A stretch of DNA of 64,000 bases from Haemophilus paracuniculus. Its GTDB lineage: Bacteria > Pseudomonadota > Gammaproteobacteria > Enterobacterales > Pasteurellaceae. The DNA is taken from contig NZ_MUYA01000004.1 of the NCBI RefSeq assembly GCF_002015115.1, positions 221,361 to 285,360 of the forward strand, given 5' to 3'. The notes beneath the pieces are model-generated. The model worked only from the letters and a program-made list of their open reading frames with translations, made no database searches and was not told the origin of the DNA. Below, piece after piece: positions 37,230-49,490 of the stretch. A program made the translations under genes and the position numbers. Every line of letters begins with the position of its first letter. Position 1 is the stretch's first letter.

Positions 37230-38081
37230 ATGGAAAATATTGATACGTTGCTGATTGTTTTTGGTGTTTTATTAGCCTTAATCGTGGCGGGCTGGACGAT
37301 TTTCAGTCATCGCAAAGAAAAATCTCGTGTTTTTTCAAACAGTTTTTCTTCTCAACCCCAGCCAAATCCGTCCTTTGGACAAGAAAATCCGCTTTCTGTT
37401 GCACCACCGTCTGAGCAAAATTTTGGTGCTTCGCCCATTGCGGATTATTCCCCAATGCAAGGGGACACTTTACCGCAAGAATCCGTGCAACAAGACATTG
37501 AGAAAGAACTCGGTAAGATTCAGGTGCGTTTGTCAGATCAAGTTGCCCCGCAACAAAACGTTCAGCTCAACAATGCTCAACCGAACATTGAGCAAACCGC
37601 ACCTCAGCCTGAAATTCAAGTGCAAATTCAGCCACAACAATCGCAGCCAGAACCTGAACCAGAGCCAGCGATCCCTGCAAATCAAATTCAGCTTTATGTA
37701 ATGGCGAGCCAAGGGCAAGTGTTTGCGGGCAGCGAGTTTGTTAAACAGTTGGAAAATCTCGGTTTCTTGTATGGCGAGAGCAATCTTTTCCACCGCCACA
37801 TTGACGGCACAAGTGCCAGCCCCGTGGTGTATAGTGTCGCCAACGCCTACAACCCAGGGGTGTTTGATTTAACCCAAATTCATCAATTAAGCACCGCAGG
37901 GTTGATTTTCTTTATGTATCTGCCGTCTGCGGGAAATGATCTCGTCAATTTCAACCAGCTATTAAACGATGCGAAAGATCTCGCCCAAGCCCTCAACGGT
38001 TGGGTGGTTGATGATCAAGGAAATGTCTTTGATGAAGACTCTCGCTACCGTTATTTAGCCAAATTACGTCAGCCTCATTAG
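37230..38081 (+). CDS. zipA: Cell division protein ZipA
   Basis: 283 residues. N-terminal membrane anchor (about 5-25, TLLIVFGVLLALIVAGWTIF), a short charged patch HRKEKSR, a long P/Q-rich flexible linker (about 40-145), and a C-terminal ZipA domain that binds the FtsZ tail, with LYVMASQGQVFAGSEFVKQL, FHRH and GLIFFMYLP. It links the Z ring to the inner membrane. SD GAGGATCC before ATG. A stem-loop separates it from ligA. Confidence 0.94.
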   Translation: MENIDTLLIVFGVLLALIVAGWTIFSHRKEKSRVFSNSFSSQPQPNPSFGQENPLSVAPPSEQNFGASPIADYSPMQGDTLPQESVQQDIEKELGKIQVRLSDQVAPQQNVQLNNAQPNIEQTAPQPEIQVQIQPQQSQPEPEPEPAIPANQIQLYVMASQGQVFAGSEFVKQLENLGFLYGESNLFHRHIDGTSASPVVYSVANAYNPGVFDLTQIHQLSTAGLIFFMYLPSAGNDLVNFNQLLNDAKDLAQALNGWVVDDQGNVFDEDSRYRYLAKLRQPH

Positions 38082-38086
38082 TCCTC

Positions 38087-38148
38087 AATCCCCCTCGCAT
38101 CGCAAGGTTTCACTGATTTCGCCTTGCCTGCGTTGGGGGATTTCTTTT
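38087..38148 (+). terminator. Stem-loop between zipA and ligA
   Basis: AATCCCCC...GCAAGG pairs with CCTTGC...GGGGGATT around a small loop, followed by TCTTTTCT. Terminator-like but with a mixed T run, so some read-through into ligA is likely. Confidence 0.55.
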
Positions 38149-38152
38149 CTAA

Positions 38153-40194
<2,042 letters not shown>

Positions 40195-40195
<1 letters not shown>

Positions 40196-40875
40196 TGACC
40201 GAATTATTACGCTGCGAAAAAATCAGTAAATTTTATCAAGAGGGCGAGCAAGCGGTGCAGGTGTTGAAAGAGGTTTCTTTCGCAATGCAAGCGGGCGAAT
40301 TGGTGGCGATTGTGGGTAGCTCGGGGTCGGGCAAAAGTACCCTATTGCACACGCTCGGCGGCTTGGATCAGCCTAGCCAAGGCGAGGTGTTTATTAAGGG
40401 GCAATCGCTACAAAAATTGAGCAGCAACCAGCTCGCCCAGTTGCGGAATCAAAATTTAGGTTTCGTCTATCAATTTCATCACTTAATGGCGGATTTTACC
40501 GCCCTTGAAAATGTAATGATGCCGATGTTAATCGGTAGCCACAATAAGGGCGAAGCTCGGGATCGTGCCGAAAAAATGCTACAAGCGGTGGGATTATCGC
40601 ACAGAATTAGCCACCGCCCTTCGGCACTTTCGGGGGGGGAACGGCAACGGGTGGCGATTGCTCGGGCGTTGGTGAATAATCCTGCGTTGGTGCTTGCCGA
40701 TGAGCCAACGGGCAACCTCGACCAGAAAACCACCGAAAGCATTTTTGAGCTGATTCAACAGCTCAACCGTGAGCAAAATATCGCATTCTTGCTGGTAACC
40801 CACGATTTGAAATTAGCCGATAAACTCTCTCGCCGTTTGATTATGCAGGACGGCGTTCTGCGTGAGGGCAATTAA
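40195..40875 (+). CDS. lolD: Lipoprotein-releasing ABC transporter ATPase
   Basis: 226 residues. Walker [10 protein letters not shown]-loop [20 protein letters not shown] (the [14 protein letters not shown] region is typical of LolD), signature [15 protein letters not shown], Walker [13 protein letters not shown] and H-loop VTHDL. It drives transfer of outer-membrane lipoproteins to LolA. It overlaps ligA by one base and is followed directly by lolE. Confidence 0.95.
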
Positions 40876-42126
40876 ATGAATGCCCCGTTTTTTATTAGCT
40901 GGCGTTATCAACGAGGCAAGCAGAAAAATCGCCTTGTGTCGCTGATTTCGCTGTTTTCCAGCATTGGTATTGCGTTGGGCGTGGCGGTGTTAATCGTTGG
41001 GTTGAGTGCGATGAACGGTTTTGAGCGAGAGCTGAACCAGCGGGTGCTTTCCGTTGTGCCGCACGCGGAGTTACGCTCTTATGCAATGAATGAAGCCCAG
41101 CCGATTGAGGATCTCAACACCCTCGAAAGCCTTGTGCAACAAAGCCCGAACGTGGTTGCCACTTCGCCATTTGTTACCTTTACGGGCTTGATTGAAAACG
41201 GCTCGCAACTGAAAATCGCCCAAGTGCGAGGGGTTGATCCCGCCAAGCAAGATCAAGTGAGCCAGTTAGGGCAATTTGTGCCAACCGAACAGTGGCAAGC
41301 GTTCCACAAAGAGGGCGGTTTGGTGTTAGGTTCTGGCATCGCCAAAGCCCTTGATGTGGCGGTAGGCGATGAAGTTACGCTGTTGCTACCGCAAGCCACC
41401 GAAGACGGCTCATTGGCTCAACCACTACGCTTTTCGCTACCTATTACGGGGATTTTGCGTTTAGAGGGGCAACTCGACCATAGTTACGCCCTGCTGCCAT
41501 TAAGCAAAGCCCAAGAGCTGTTGGAATATCAGCCAAACCAAGTGTCGGGCTTAGAACTTGCGTTAAAAACGCCATTTGAGGCACGCAATCTTGCCCTGCC
41601 TGAATTGCGAAACTATCCGCAGCCCCTCTATTTAGAGACGTGGGTCGAAAAATTTGGCTATATGTATAACGACATCCAGCTGATTCGGGTGGTGATGTAT
41701 ATCGCAATGGTGCTGGTGATCGGCGTAGCGTGTTTCAACATTATTTCCACCCTGATTATGGCGGTTAAAGACAAACAGGGCGACATTGCGATTATGCGAA
41801 CCCTCGGGGCGAACAACCGTTTTATCCAGAAAATTTTCCTCTGGTATGGTTTGCTGTCGGGAATGAAAGGGGCGATTTGTGGCATTATCCTCGGCGTGAT
41901 TGTCGCTTTAAATTTAACCAACATCATCAAATCCCTCGAAAATTTCTTCGGCGTGAAACTGCTCTCAGACGGGGTCTATTTTGTCGATTTCCTACCCAGT
42001 GAATTAAACTGGCTAGATGTGGTCTGGGTGCTACTCGCCACCTTAATCCTCAGCCTCTTGGCAAGCCTCTACCCTGCAGTTCGTGCTTCAAAACTCGAAC
42101 CTGCGAAAGTGTTGAGTGGGCATTAG
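40876..42126 (+). CDS. lolE: Lipoprotein-releasing ABC transporter permease LolE
   Basis: 416 residues. Begins NAPFFISWRYQRGKQKNRLVSLISLFS, the usual LolC/LolE start; one membrane helix at about 25-48, a large periplasmic domain, then three helices (about 270-400). With LolD it extracts lipoproteins from the inner membrane. It starts immediately after the lolD stop. A lolC gene is not adjacent; in Haemophilus lolC is likewise separate. LolE rather than LolC is chosen from the gene order and N terminus. Confidence 0.9.
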   Translation: MNAPFFISWRYQRGKQKNRLVSLISLFSSIGIALGVAVLIVGLSAMNGFERELNQRVLSVVPHAELRSYAMNEAQPIEDLNTLESLVQQSPNVVATSPFVTFTGLIENGSQLKIAQVRGVDPAKQDQVSQLGQFVPTEQWQAFHKEGGLVLGSGIAKALDVAVGDEVTLLLPQATEDGSLAQPLRFSLPITGILRLEGQLDHSYALLPLSKAQELLEYQPNQVSGLELALKTPFEARNLALPELRNYPQPLYLETWVEKFGYMYNDIQLIRVVMYIAMVLVIGVACFNIISTLIMAVKDKQGDIAIMRTLGANNRFIQKIFLWYGLLSGMKGAICGIILGVIVALNLTNIIKSLENFFGVKLLSDGVYFVDFLPSELNWLDVVWVLLATLILSLLASLYPAVRASKLEPAKVLSGH

Positions 42127-42166
42127 GATTGATGAGATCTGAGAAATTTTCCTACCCATTGTCAAA

Positions 42167-42197
42167 CAAAAATGCCAGCAAAAGCTGGCATTTTTTG
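42167..42197 (+). terminator. Terminator after lolE
   Basis: AATGCCAGC-AAAA-GCTGGCATT followed by T5, with an A run before. Confidence 0.92.
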
Positions 42198-42206
42198 TGC
42201 GAAGAA

Positions 42207-43076
42207 TTAAAGATTTCTCAACGCTTCAATACGTTTTTCAAGCGGTGGGTGGCTCATAAAGAGTTCTTTGGTGCGTCCACCGTTGATCATAAAGGCAGCG
42301 AGTGAGCCTTGCATTTCTTGTGGTTCGTGTACATTTTGCAAGCGTTGTAAAGCCGCAATCATTTTCTCTTTGCCGACTAATTGGGCTGAACCTGCGTCCG
42401 CACGGAACTCACGGTAACGCGAGAACCACATTGCGATCATTGTCGCTACTACGCCGAACACCATTTGCAACACGATATCCACCACCCAGAACACGAGGGT
42501 ATTTGAGGTGGAATTACCGTTTTCATCACGACCGCCTGCCGCGAGGGTTGAGATAATGCGTGCGAAGAAAATTACGAAAGTATTCAAAATCCCTTGTAGT
42601 AAGGTCATTGTTACCATATCGCCGTTGGCAATGTGGGCGATTTCGTGTGCCACCACCGCTTCGGCTTCATCTTCGGTCATTGCGTTAAGCAAGCCCGTAC
42701 TGACCGCTACAAGTGAATTGCTTTTGGTCGCCCCTGTCGCAAAGGCATTTACATCCGCCGAGTGGTAAATCGCAATATCAGGCATTGGAATGTTCGCCTG
42801 TTGCGATTGGCGTTTGACCGTGTCAAATAACCATTGCTCGGCTTGATTGCGAGGCTGTTGAATCACTTCCGCCCCCACCGAACGCAACGCCATCGTTTTT
42901 GATAGGAATAATGAAATTAACGAGCCTGCAAAACCGAATAAGAGCGACATTACTAAAATACCGCCCGTGCCACGGCTGTCAATGCCCGTTACGCTGAAAA
43001 TAATGTTAAGCACGATCCCCAAAACAAAGGTGATCGCTAAGTTCGTTAATAGAAAGAGGATAACTCTTTTTGCCAT
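42207..43076 (-). CDS. htpX: Membrane-bound zinc protease HtpX
   Basis: 289 residues from ATG at 43076, preceded by GGAGA; a longer frame upstream lacks a membrane start. HtpX degrades misfolded inner-membrane proteins together with FtsH. Two N-terminal helices (about 5-27 and 37-60), zinc-binding HEIAH (144-148) with the third ligand in the EFRADAGSA region, then two more hydrophobic segments around 155-215. C-terminal [14 protein letters not shown]. In enterics it is controlled by CpxR; no clear box was seen. Confidence 0.95.
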   Translation of the reverse strand: MAKRVILFLLTNLAITFVLGIVLNIIFSVTGIDSRGTGGILVMSLLFGFAGSLISLFLSKTMALRSVGAEVIQQPRNQAEQWLFDTVKRQSQQANIPMPDIAIYHSADVNAFATGATKSNSLVAVSTGLLNAMTEDEAEAVVAHEIAHIANGDMVTMTLLQGILNTFVIFFARIISTLAAGGRDENGNSTSNTLVFWVVDIVLQMVFGVVATMIAMWFSRYREFRADAGSAQLVGKEKMIAALQRLQNVHEPQEMQGSLAAFMINGGRTKELFMSHPPLEKRIEALRNL

Positions 43077-43232
43077 AATGTTTTGTTCTCCGTAGTCAAA
43101 GTCAATTCGGCAATGCCGAAACCGCAATTTAATGGCAATGCTGCCAAAATTCAAGGCTAAGACAATGATCCTTTAAAGAAATTTCACGATTTTGTAAGAT
43201 TTTTTTAAATTTCAATTACCCAACGGAACTAT

Positions 43233-43739
43233 CTAAACCTGATACTTCCCCTTATCCCCAATATCAAAATGCAGTGGCATTCGCCATTTTTGGATGCTGA
43301 GGATCAGCAATAACAGGCTGGCGATTGTCGAGAGGATGATTTGGGCGAGGGGGATTTCCGCCACGGTGGCGAGCCATAATAGTGCGAGCAAAATCGGTTG
43401 AGCGGCTAAGCCAAAAATGCGGAAGCAGAAGTATTCTTTGTAGCATAATCCGCCGATCACTAACAAAGCCGCCCCGAGGGCGAGGGTTGGCACGCCGAAA
43501 ATTTGGCAGAGCAAGCCGATCCACATTGCGAATTGGAACGTGAAGCGGATAGGTTTGAGGTAAATGTGTAGCGAGGAAGCCAGCATTGTGCCTGCGATCA
43601 GTAGCCCAAGTTGGGCGAGGTTGGGAAAATAGGGCAACAGGGCGAGCATTAGGGTTGCGACCACAAAGCCCGAGCGGTAGCAGATGACGGTGAGTTTATC
43701 CCAAACATCAAGGGGGGATTGAATATGCGGATCAGCCAT
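43233..43739 (-). CDS. Small multi-pass membrane protein of unknown function (possibly DUF2301)
   Basis: 168 residues with about five or six hydrophobic helices between residues 20 and 155 and a soluble C-terminal tail KWRMPLHFDIGDKGKYQV. The stretch GLCYKEYFCFRIFGLAAQPILLALLW is the most distinctive. I do not recognise a characterised relative with certainty; the pattern brings DUF2301-type integral membrane proteins to mind. It lies downstream of ychF on the same strand, but an inverted uptake-signal terminator separates them, so it likely has its own promoter. Confidence 0.75.
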   Translation of the reverse strand: MADPHIQSPLDVWDKLTVICYRSGFVVATLMLALLPYFPNLAQLGLLIAGTMLASSLHIYLKPIRFTFQFAMWIGLLCQIFGVPTLALGAALLVIGGLCYKEYFCFRIFGLAAQPILLALLWLATVAEIPLAQIILSTIASLLLLILSIQKWRMPLHFDIGDKGKYQV

Positions 43740-43752
43740 TGGATTTTCCTTA

Positions 43753-43788
43753 AAAAATAACCGCTTGTGAGAAACAAGCGGTTAGATT
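43753..43788 (-). terminator. Inverted uptake-signal terminator after ychF
   Basis: On the minus strand AACCGCTTGT-TTCTC-ACAAGCGGTT followed by ATTTTTT. Perfect stem made of two uptake signals. Confidence 0.88.
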
Positions 43789-43805
43789 GATGTGAATTTT
43801 TGCGA

Positions 43806-44897
43806 TTAAACGTTAAAACGGAAGTGCATTACATCGCCGTCTTGCACGATATAATCCTTGCCCTCTAAACGCCATTTTCCTGCGTCTTTCGCCCCGTTTT
43901 CGCCTTTGTATTGGATGAAATCATCGTAGGCAATCACTTCGGCACGGATAAAGCCTCGCTCGAAGTCGGTGTGGATCACAGCGGCAGCTTTTGGTGCGGT
44001 TGCCCCGACTGAGACCGTCCACGCACGCACTTCTTTTACGCCAGCGGTGAAGTAGGTTTGCAAGTTGAGCAAGGCGTAACCTGCACGGATCACGCGGTTC
44101 AAACCCGGTTCTTCAATACCGAGATCTTGTAAAAATTCGACTTTTTCTTCGTCTTCCAATTCTGCGATTTCCGCTTCAATCGCGGCACACACAGGCACAA
44201 CCACTGCCCCCTCTTTTTCGGCGATTTCACGCACGCGGTCGAGGTATGGGTTATTTTCAAAACCGTCTTCGTTCACGTTGGCGATGTACATCACAGGTTT
44301 GAGCGTAAGGAAGTTGTAGCCTTTGATGGCGTGTAATTCGTCTTTGTCTAACGGCACAGAGCGGATCATTCCTGCATTTTCAAGCACTGGCAGGATTTTT
44401 TCCATAATTGATAGCTCAAATTTCGCGTCTTTGTCGCCGCCTTTGGCTCGTTTTTGTAAGCGTTGGATCGCCCGTTCGCAGCTATCCAAATCCGCCAACG
44501 CCAATTCGGTGTTGATGATTTCAATATCGTCCGCAGGGTCGATTTTGCCTGCAACGTGAACGATGTCATCATTCTCAAAACAACGCACAACGTGTCCGAT
44601 CGCGTCCGTTTCACGAATGTTGGCAAGGAATTTATTACCTAAACCCTCGCCCTTACTCGCCCCTGCCACCAGGCCTGCGATGTCCACAAATTCCATTGTG
44701 GTTGGCAACACACGCTCAGGTTTAACGATTTCCGCCAATTTATCCAAACGAGGATCAGGCATCGGCACTACGCCCGTGTTCGGCTCAATGGTACAGAATG
44801 GATAGTTTGCCGCCTCAATCCCTGCTTTGGTTAAGGCGTTGAAAAGGGTCGATTTTCCCACGTTTGGTAAACCGACAATACCACATTTAAATCCCAT
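43806..44897 (-). CDS. ychF: Redox-regulated ATPase YchF (OLA1 family)
   Basis: 363 residues. P-loop [15 protein letters not shown] (9-23), G3-like DIAGLV, and the divergent NVNED replacing NKxD, which explains ATP over GTP preference. A coiled coil sits inside the G domain and a TGS domain with FNV ends the protein ([17 protein letters not shown]). It binds ribosomes and modulates stress responses. pth lies upstream on the same strand, the usual pth-ychF order, but here the gap carries a palindromic element. Confidence 0.96.
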   Translation of the reverse strand: MGFKCGIVGLPNVGKSTLFNALTKAGIEAANYPFCTIEPNTGVVPMPDPRLDKLAEIVKPERVLPTTMEFVDIAGLVAGASKGEGLGNKFLANIRETDAIGHVVRCFENDDIVHVAGKIDPADDIEIINTELALADLDSCERAIQRLQKRAKGGDKDAKFELSIMEKILPVLENAGMIRSVPLDKDELHAIKGYNFLTLKPVMYIANVNEDGFENNPYLDRVREIAEKEGAVVVPVCAAIEAEIAELEDEEKVEFLQDLGIEEPGLNRVIRAGYALLNLQTYFTAGVKEVRAWTVSVGATAPKAAAVIHTDFERGFIRAEVIAYDDFIQYKGENGAKDAGKWRLEGKDYIVQDGDVMHFRFNV

Positions 44898-44945
44898 AAT
44901 TTTTCCTTTTGTTTGTAAATTGTTTCTAAAATCTTACCGCTTGTA

Positions 44946-45069
44946 GCCCCCTACCCCTGCTTCGCAGGGACTTCCCCCGCAAGCGGGGGCAGATCAGATT
45001 CTGCGATGATTTTAAGATCTTCCCCCGCTTGCGGGGGAAGTGGTCGAGCAGAGCGAGACCGTAGGGGGC
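44946..45069. repeat. Multi-hairpin palindromic element, family 2, copy 2
   Basis: Outer stem GCCCCCTAC / GTAGGGGGC, inner hairpins CCCTGC-TTC-GCAGGG, CCCCCGCAAGCGGGGG, TTCCCCCGCTTGCGGGGGAA and GGTC-GAGCAGAGC-GAGACC. It lies between pth and ychF, preceded by a single ACCGCTTGTA uptake signal at about 44937. Confidence 0.8.
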
Positions 45070-45089
45070 AACTTAATCACAAGAGAGTT

Positions 45090-45674
45090 TTATGCCTTAA
45101 ACCCATTCAACCGATTTGTCGCTTTGACGATGCCCTCTTTAAACAGCACCTCAACGCAGCGACCTGCTTCGTCAATTACGCTGTCGATCAAGGTTTGATC
45201 CGCTGGCGAGGGTTTGCCTAGCACATAGGCAGCGACTAAATCTTTATGCCCTGGGTGTCCTATTCCGATTCGCACACGGTAGAAATTATTACTGTTGGCG
45301 AGGTTGGCGATAATATCTTTCAAGCCATTATGACCGCCGTGTCCGCCGCCCTGCTTGATTTTCGCCACGCCACAAGGCAAATCCAACTCATCGTGGGCGA
45401 CCAAAATTTCTTCGGGTTTGATTCGATAAAAATTCGCCAATGCCCCCACCGCTTTTCCGCTTAAATTCATAAAAGTGGTTGGCACGAGCAAACGCACTTC
45501 GCCTTGTGCCGTGTTGATTTTGGCGACCTTGCCGAAAAATTTTGGTTCGTCTTTCAAACTCACATTATATTGACGGGCGATTTCGTTAATCAGCCATTCG
45601 CCCACATTGTGGCGAGTGCCTTCATATTTCGCCCCTGGGTTGGCAAGACCGACAATCAATTTGATCTGCGACAC
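45090..45674 (-). CDS. pth: Peptidyl-tRNA hydrolase
   Basis: 194 residues from GTG at 45674 with AGAGGTCAAG upstream. Frees tRNA from peptidyl-tRNA released during abortive translation. Substrate-binding N12 and catalytic H22 lie in [20 protein letters not shown] in HDELDLP is the third catalytic residue; [13 protein letters not shown] is also typical. Cytoplasmic. It probably leads a pth-ychF transcript, with a repeat element in between. Confidence 0.96.
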   Translation of the reverse strand: MSQIKLIVGLANPGAKYEGTRHNVGEWLINEIARQYNVSLKDEPKFFGKVAKINTAQGEVRLLVPTTFMNLSGKAVGALANFYRIKPEEILVAHDELDLPCGVAKIKQGGGHGGHNGLKDIIANLANSNNFYRVRIGIGHPGHKDLVAAYVLGKPSPADQTLIDSVIDEAGRCVEVLFKEGIVKATNRLNGFKA

Positions 45675-45745
45675 CTTGACCTCTTTTGCTAAAACCTAAA
45701 AGGGCGATATTGTAGGGAAATTGGGGGGATTGTACAAGGAAGAAA

Positions 45746-45776
45746 AAACGGAATTACAACTGTAATTCCGTTTTAA
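45746..45776. terminator. Perfect hairpin upstream of pth
   Basis: AAACGGAATTAC-AAC-GTAATTCCGTTT with an A run before and a T run after. It can terminate in either direction; from its position it would end the remnant frame at 45779-45919. Confidence 0.75.
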
Positions 45777-45778
45777 TA

Positions 45779-45919
45779 CTATTTTAGTTCTTCCACATTT
45801 CTAAGCGTAAAATCATTTCCTTTTGATTGCATTTCAGATTTAATGATTGAAACAGCCATATTTGCGGATGGGGCTTGTACAGTTTTTGAGGCTTGGTAAC
45901 CGCCTATACTGCCAATTTC
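45779..45919 (-). pseudogene. Unrecognised short coding remnant
   Basis: A minus-strand frame of 46 codons gives IGGYQASKTVQAPSANMAVS and ends KGNDFTLRNVEELK, followed by a perfect hairpin terminator. The composition looks like real protein, but the frame is closed by a stop just upstream of the first residue and has only an internal ATG. It is probably the 3' end of a decayed gene. The rest of the 412-bp gap up to carB (45920-46086) holds an inverted repeat CAGATAATCGAAA / TTTCAATTATCTG and no gene. Confidence 0.35.
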
Positions 45920-46086
45920 TTATTTTTGAAGCTCATTAACCAAAAAAATTTGCCCCATAGTTTTTTACACTATACTTCCATAGAGCGTATTTATTTGGTC
46001 TGGAATACCATTTCACTATTAAGAGCAAAAAAGCAGATAATCGAAATTTTCAATTATCTGCCCTCTTGCTATGGCTAGGCTAAGAA

Positions 46087-49000
46087 TTACAACCCTTTAT
46101 GCAACCCCTGCACGGAATACACATCAAACTCGTTGATATGCTTCACGCCGTAGGATACGGCGTCTGCCCCTGCCATTGTGGTGTAGAGTGGCACACGCAG
46201 TTGTAGAGCGGTGCGGCGGATTGAGTGGCTGTCGGCGATGATTTCAGGGTCGCCGCCCACGGTGTTGATCACCAACGCAATTTCGCCGTTTTTGAGGGCA
46301 TCGACAATATGTGGGCGACCTTCACGCACTTTGTTGATTGTTTGCACCGCAATGCCTTGCTCACGCAGGAATTTTGCCGTGCCGAAGCTGGCACACAAGC
46401 CGTAGCCTTGTTCTTGCAGGCGTTTGGCGATGTCGATTAAGTCTGCTTTGTGTTCGTCCATTACCGAGAGGTAAACTTTGCCCACTTTCGGGATTCGTTC
46501 GCCCGCCCCTAACTGGGCTTTGAAAAAGGCTTCGGCGAAGGTTTTGCCCACGCCCATTACTTCGCCCGTTGAACGCATTTCAGGTCCTAAAATGGTGTCC
46601 ACCCCTGGGAATTTGATGAATGGGAACACCGCTTCTTTAACGAAATAGTGTGGTGGAATCACTTCTTGCAACGCATTTTGCTCTTTAAGGCTGATGCCTG
46701 CCATTACGCGTGCGGCGATTTTGGCGAGCGGTTGCCCCGTGGCTTTGCTGACAAATGGCACGGTACGGCTGGCACGCGGATTGACTTCCAACACATAGAT
46801 CACATCATTCTGCACCGCAAACTGCACGTTCATCAAGCCTTTCACGCCCAACGCAAACGCCATTTCTTTGGTTTGACGGCGAATTTCATCTTGAATCGCA
46901 CCGCTTAATGAGTATGGCGGTAGCGAGCAAGCTGAGTCGCCGCTGTGAATCCCTGCCTGCTCAACGTGTTGCATAATGCCACCGATCACCACGTTTTCGC
47001 CATCGCAAATACAATCCACATCGACCTCAATCGCGTTATTGAGGAAGTGATCGAGCAGGATCGGGCTGTCGTTTGAGACCGACACCGCCTCACGCATATA
47101 GCGGTTCAATTCTTCATCATTGTAAACGATCTGCATTGCACGACCGCCGAGAACGTAAGACGGACGCACCACCAACGGATAGCCGACTTCGTTCGCCAAG
47201 GCTAAGGCTTCGTCCGCATTGCGAGCGGTGCGATTTGGTGGCTGTTTGAGGTTGAGCTGATTGAGGATCTGCTGGAAACGCTCACGGTCTTCGGCGGCGT
47301 CAATGCTATCCGCCGAAGTGCCGATAATGTTCACCCCATTTTCGTGTAACGCATTTGCCAATTTGAGCGGGGTTTGACCGCCGTAATGCACGATCACGCC
47401 CCACGGTTTTTCCACACGCACGATTTCTAACACATCTTCAAGGGTTAAAGGCTCGAAATACAAGCGGTCAGATGTGTCGAAATCGGTGGAAACCGTTTCA
47501 GGGTTGCAGTTCACCATAATGGTTTCAAAACCGCTTTCACGCAGGGCGAGGGCGGCGTGAACACAGCAGTAGTCAAATTCGATCCCTTGCCCGATACGGT
47601 TCGGACCGCCGCCCAAAATCATCACTTTTTTGCGGTCGCTTGGGTTGGCTTCGCACTCTTGTTCGTAGGTGGAATAGAGGTAAGCGGTGTCCGATTTAAA
47701 TTCCGCCGCGCAGGTATCCACCCGCTTGTAAACAGGTACGATATTGAGGCTGTGGCGGTAATCACGCACGGTTTTTTCGCTCACTTTGGTCAGTTGCGAA
47801 ATGCGTTTGTCCGAGAAGCCTTTGCGTTTGAGGCGTAGTAATTCCGCCGCGTCCAAATCGCTGAGGGATTTTTTCTCTAAGGCGAGTTCTTCTTGCACCA
47901 GATCTTGAATTTGCACTAAGAACCACGGATCGATTTTGGAATAGTGATGCACTTCTTCAAGGCTAAATCCTGCCCCGAATGCGTCCGCCACATAGAGAAT
48001 ACGGCTCGGGCCGGGGTTGGCAAGCTCACGGCGGATTTTTTCAGGGTGTTCCGAAAGCAGATTGAAGCCACAAATGCCCGTTTCCAAGCCACGTAAGGCT
48101 TTTTGCAAACTCTCTTGGAAGGTTCGCCCCATTGCCATTACTTCGCCCACGGATTTCATCTGAGTGGTTAAGCGATCATCGGCGTTGGCGAATTTCTCAA
48201 AGGCAAAGCGAGGGATTTTGGTTACCACATAATCGAGGGTTGGCTCAAACGAGGCTGGGATCAAACCGCCTGTAATATCGTTTCGCAATTCGTTGAGGGT
48301 GTAGCCCACCGCCAATTTCGCCGCCACTTTTGCGATCGGGAAGCCTGTCGCCTTACTTGCCAACGCCGAAGAACGGCTCACACGCGGGTTCATTTCGATC
48401 ACGATCATCTCGCCATTTTCAGGGTTGATCGCAAATTGCACGTTCGCACCGCCCGTATCCACCCCGATTTCACGCAACACCGCCAGCGAGGCGTTACGCA
48501 TAATTTGATACTCTTTATCGGTCAAAGTTTGAGCAGGAGCAACGGTAATGCTGTCGCCCGTATGCACGCCCATTGGGTCAAAGTTCTCAATCGAGCAAAC
48601 GATAATGCAGTTGTCCGCTTTATCACGCACCACTTCCATTTCGTACTCTTTCCAGCCAAGCACCGACTGCTCGATCAGCAATTCGTGGGTCGGCGAGGCC
48701 TCAAAACCACGCTCGCAGATCGCCATAAATTCATCACGGTTGTAAGCGATCCCACCGCCCGATCCGCCCATTGTAAAAGACGGACGAATTAAGGTTGGGA
48801 AGCCCACTTTTTCCTGTGCGGCTAAGGCTTCTTCAAAGCTGTGAGCGACAAACGATTTCGGGGTAAACAAGCCGATTTTTTCCATCGCTTCTTTAAAACG
48901 CCCACGGTCTTCCGCTTTGTCGATCGCATCTTCGGTCGCCCCGATCAATTCCACATTAAACTGTTTCAGCACGCCATTTTTGGCAAGATCTAAGGCACAA

Positions 49001-49290
49001 TTCAACGCAGTCTGACCGCCCATTGTCGGCAAAATCGCATCAGGACGCTCTTTTTCGATGATTTTCGCGACTGTTCGCCACTCAATCGGCTCAATATAGG
49101 TAACGTCCGCCATATTCGGATCGGTCATAATGGTCGCTGGATTGGAATTAACCAACACCACCTTATAACCCTCTTCACGCAACGCCTTACACGCCTGCGC
49201 CCCCGAATAGTCAAACTCACACGCCTGCCCGATCACAATCGGACCCGCCCCAATAATTAAAATGGTTTTTATGTCTGTACGTTTTGGCAT
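46087..49290 (-). CDS. carB: Carbamoyl phosphate synthase large subunit
   Basis: 1067 residues, full length. Two homologous ATP-grasp halves: the first with [20 protein letters not shown] and [11 protein letters not shown], the second with [20 protein letters not shown] and [11 protein letters not shown]. An allosteric MGS-like domain ends the protein ([20 protein letters not shown] onward). With CarA it makes carbamoyl phosphate from bicarbonate, ATP and glutamine-derived ammonia, for pyrimidines and arginine. It follows carA on the same strand, but across an unusual 200-bp gap of repeats rather than the few bases common in relatives. Confidence 0.97.
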   Translation of the reverse strand: MPKRTDIKTILIIGAGPIVIGQACEFDYSGAQACKALREEGYKVVLVNSNPATIMTDPNMADVTYIEPIEWRTVAKIIEKERPDAILPTMGGQTALNCALDLAKNGVLKQFNVELIGATEDAIDKAEDRGRFKEAMEKIGLFTPKSFVAHSFEEALAAQEKVGFPTLIRPSFTMGGSGGGIAYNRDEFMAICERGFEASPTHELLIEQSVLGWKEYEMEVVRDKADNCIIVCSIENFDPMGVHTGDSITVAPAQTLTDKEYQIMRNASLAVLREIGVDTGGANVQFAINPENGEMIVIEMNPRVSRSSALASKATGFPIAKVAAKLAVGYTLNELRNDITGGLIPASFEPTLDYVVTKIPRFAFEKFANADDRLTTQMKSVGEVMAMGRTFQESLQKALRGLETGICGFNLLSEHPEKIRRELANPGPSRILYVADAFGAGFSLEEVHHYSKIDPWFLVQIQDLVQEELALEKKSLSDLDAAELLRLKRKGFSDKRISQLTKVSEKTVRDYRHSLNIVPVYKRVDTCAAEFKSDTAYLYSTYEQECEANPSDRKKVMILGGGPNRIGQGIEFDYCCVHAALALRESGFETIMVNCNPETVSTDFDTSDRLYFEPLTLEDVLEIVRVEKPWGVIVHYGGQTPLKLANALHENGVNIIGTSADSIDAAEDRERFQQILNQLNLKQPPNRTARNADEALALANEVGYPLVVRPSYVLGGRAMQIVYNDEELNRYMREAVSVSNDSPILLDHFLNNAIEVDVDCICDGENVVIGGIMQHVEQAGIHSGDSACSLPPYSLSGAIQDEIRRQTKEMAFALGVKGLMNVQFAVQNDVIYVLEVNPRASRTVPFVSKATGQPLAKIAARVMAGISLKEQNALQEVIPPHYFVKEAVFPFIKFPGVDTILGPEMRSTGEVMGVGKTFAEAFFKAQLGAGERIPKVGKVYLSVMDEHKADLIDIAKRLQEQGYGLCASFGTAKFLREQGIAVQTINKVREGRPHIVDALKNGEIALVINTVGGDPEIIADSHSIRRTALQLRVPLYTTMAGADAVSYGVKHINEFDVYSVQGLHKGL

Positions 49291-49322
49291 TTTTAATCTC
49301 TTTTGATGTTGGTATTTAGTTT

Positions 49323-49368
49323 ACAAGCGGTGGGATTTTACGAAATTTTTAAAAATCTGACCGCTTGT
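49323..49368. repeat. Inverted uptake-signal pair inside the carA-carB gap
   Basis: ACAAGCGGTGGGATTTT faces AAAATCTGACCGCTTGT. It can fold into a long stem in the carAB transcript just 32 bp before carB. Confidence 0.8.
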
Positions 49369-49377
49369 ATTTGTTTT

Positions 49378-49482
49378 GCCCCCTACGACTTCGCTTCGCT
49401 CAGCCACTTCCCCCGCAAGCGGGGGCAGATTGATCTTCCCCCCGTTTACGGGGGAAGTACCGCCGTAGGCGGGGTAGGGGGC
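49378..49482. repeat. Multi-hairpin palindromic element, family 2, copy 3
   Basis: Outer stem GCCCCCTAC / GTAGGGGGC, inner hairpins CCCCCGCAAGCGGGGG and CCCCCGTTTACGGGGG, plus ACCGCC-GTA-GGCGGGGT. Located between carA and carB within the presumed operon. Confidence 0.8.
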
Positions 49483-49490
49483 AGAAAAAT

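Noticed and set aside
45893..46078. 61-residue plus-strand frame
   Set aside because: No ribosome site, phenylalanine/leucine-rich AT-driven composition, runs through an inverted repeat.
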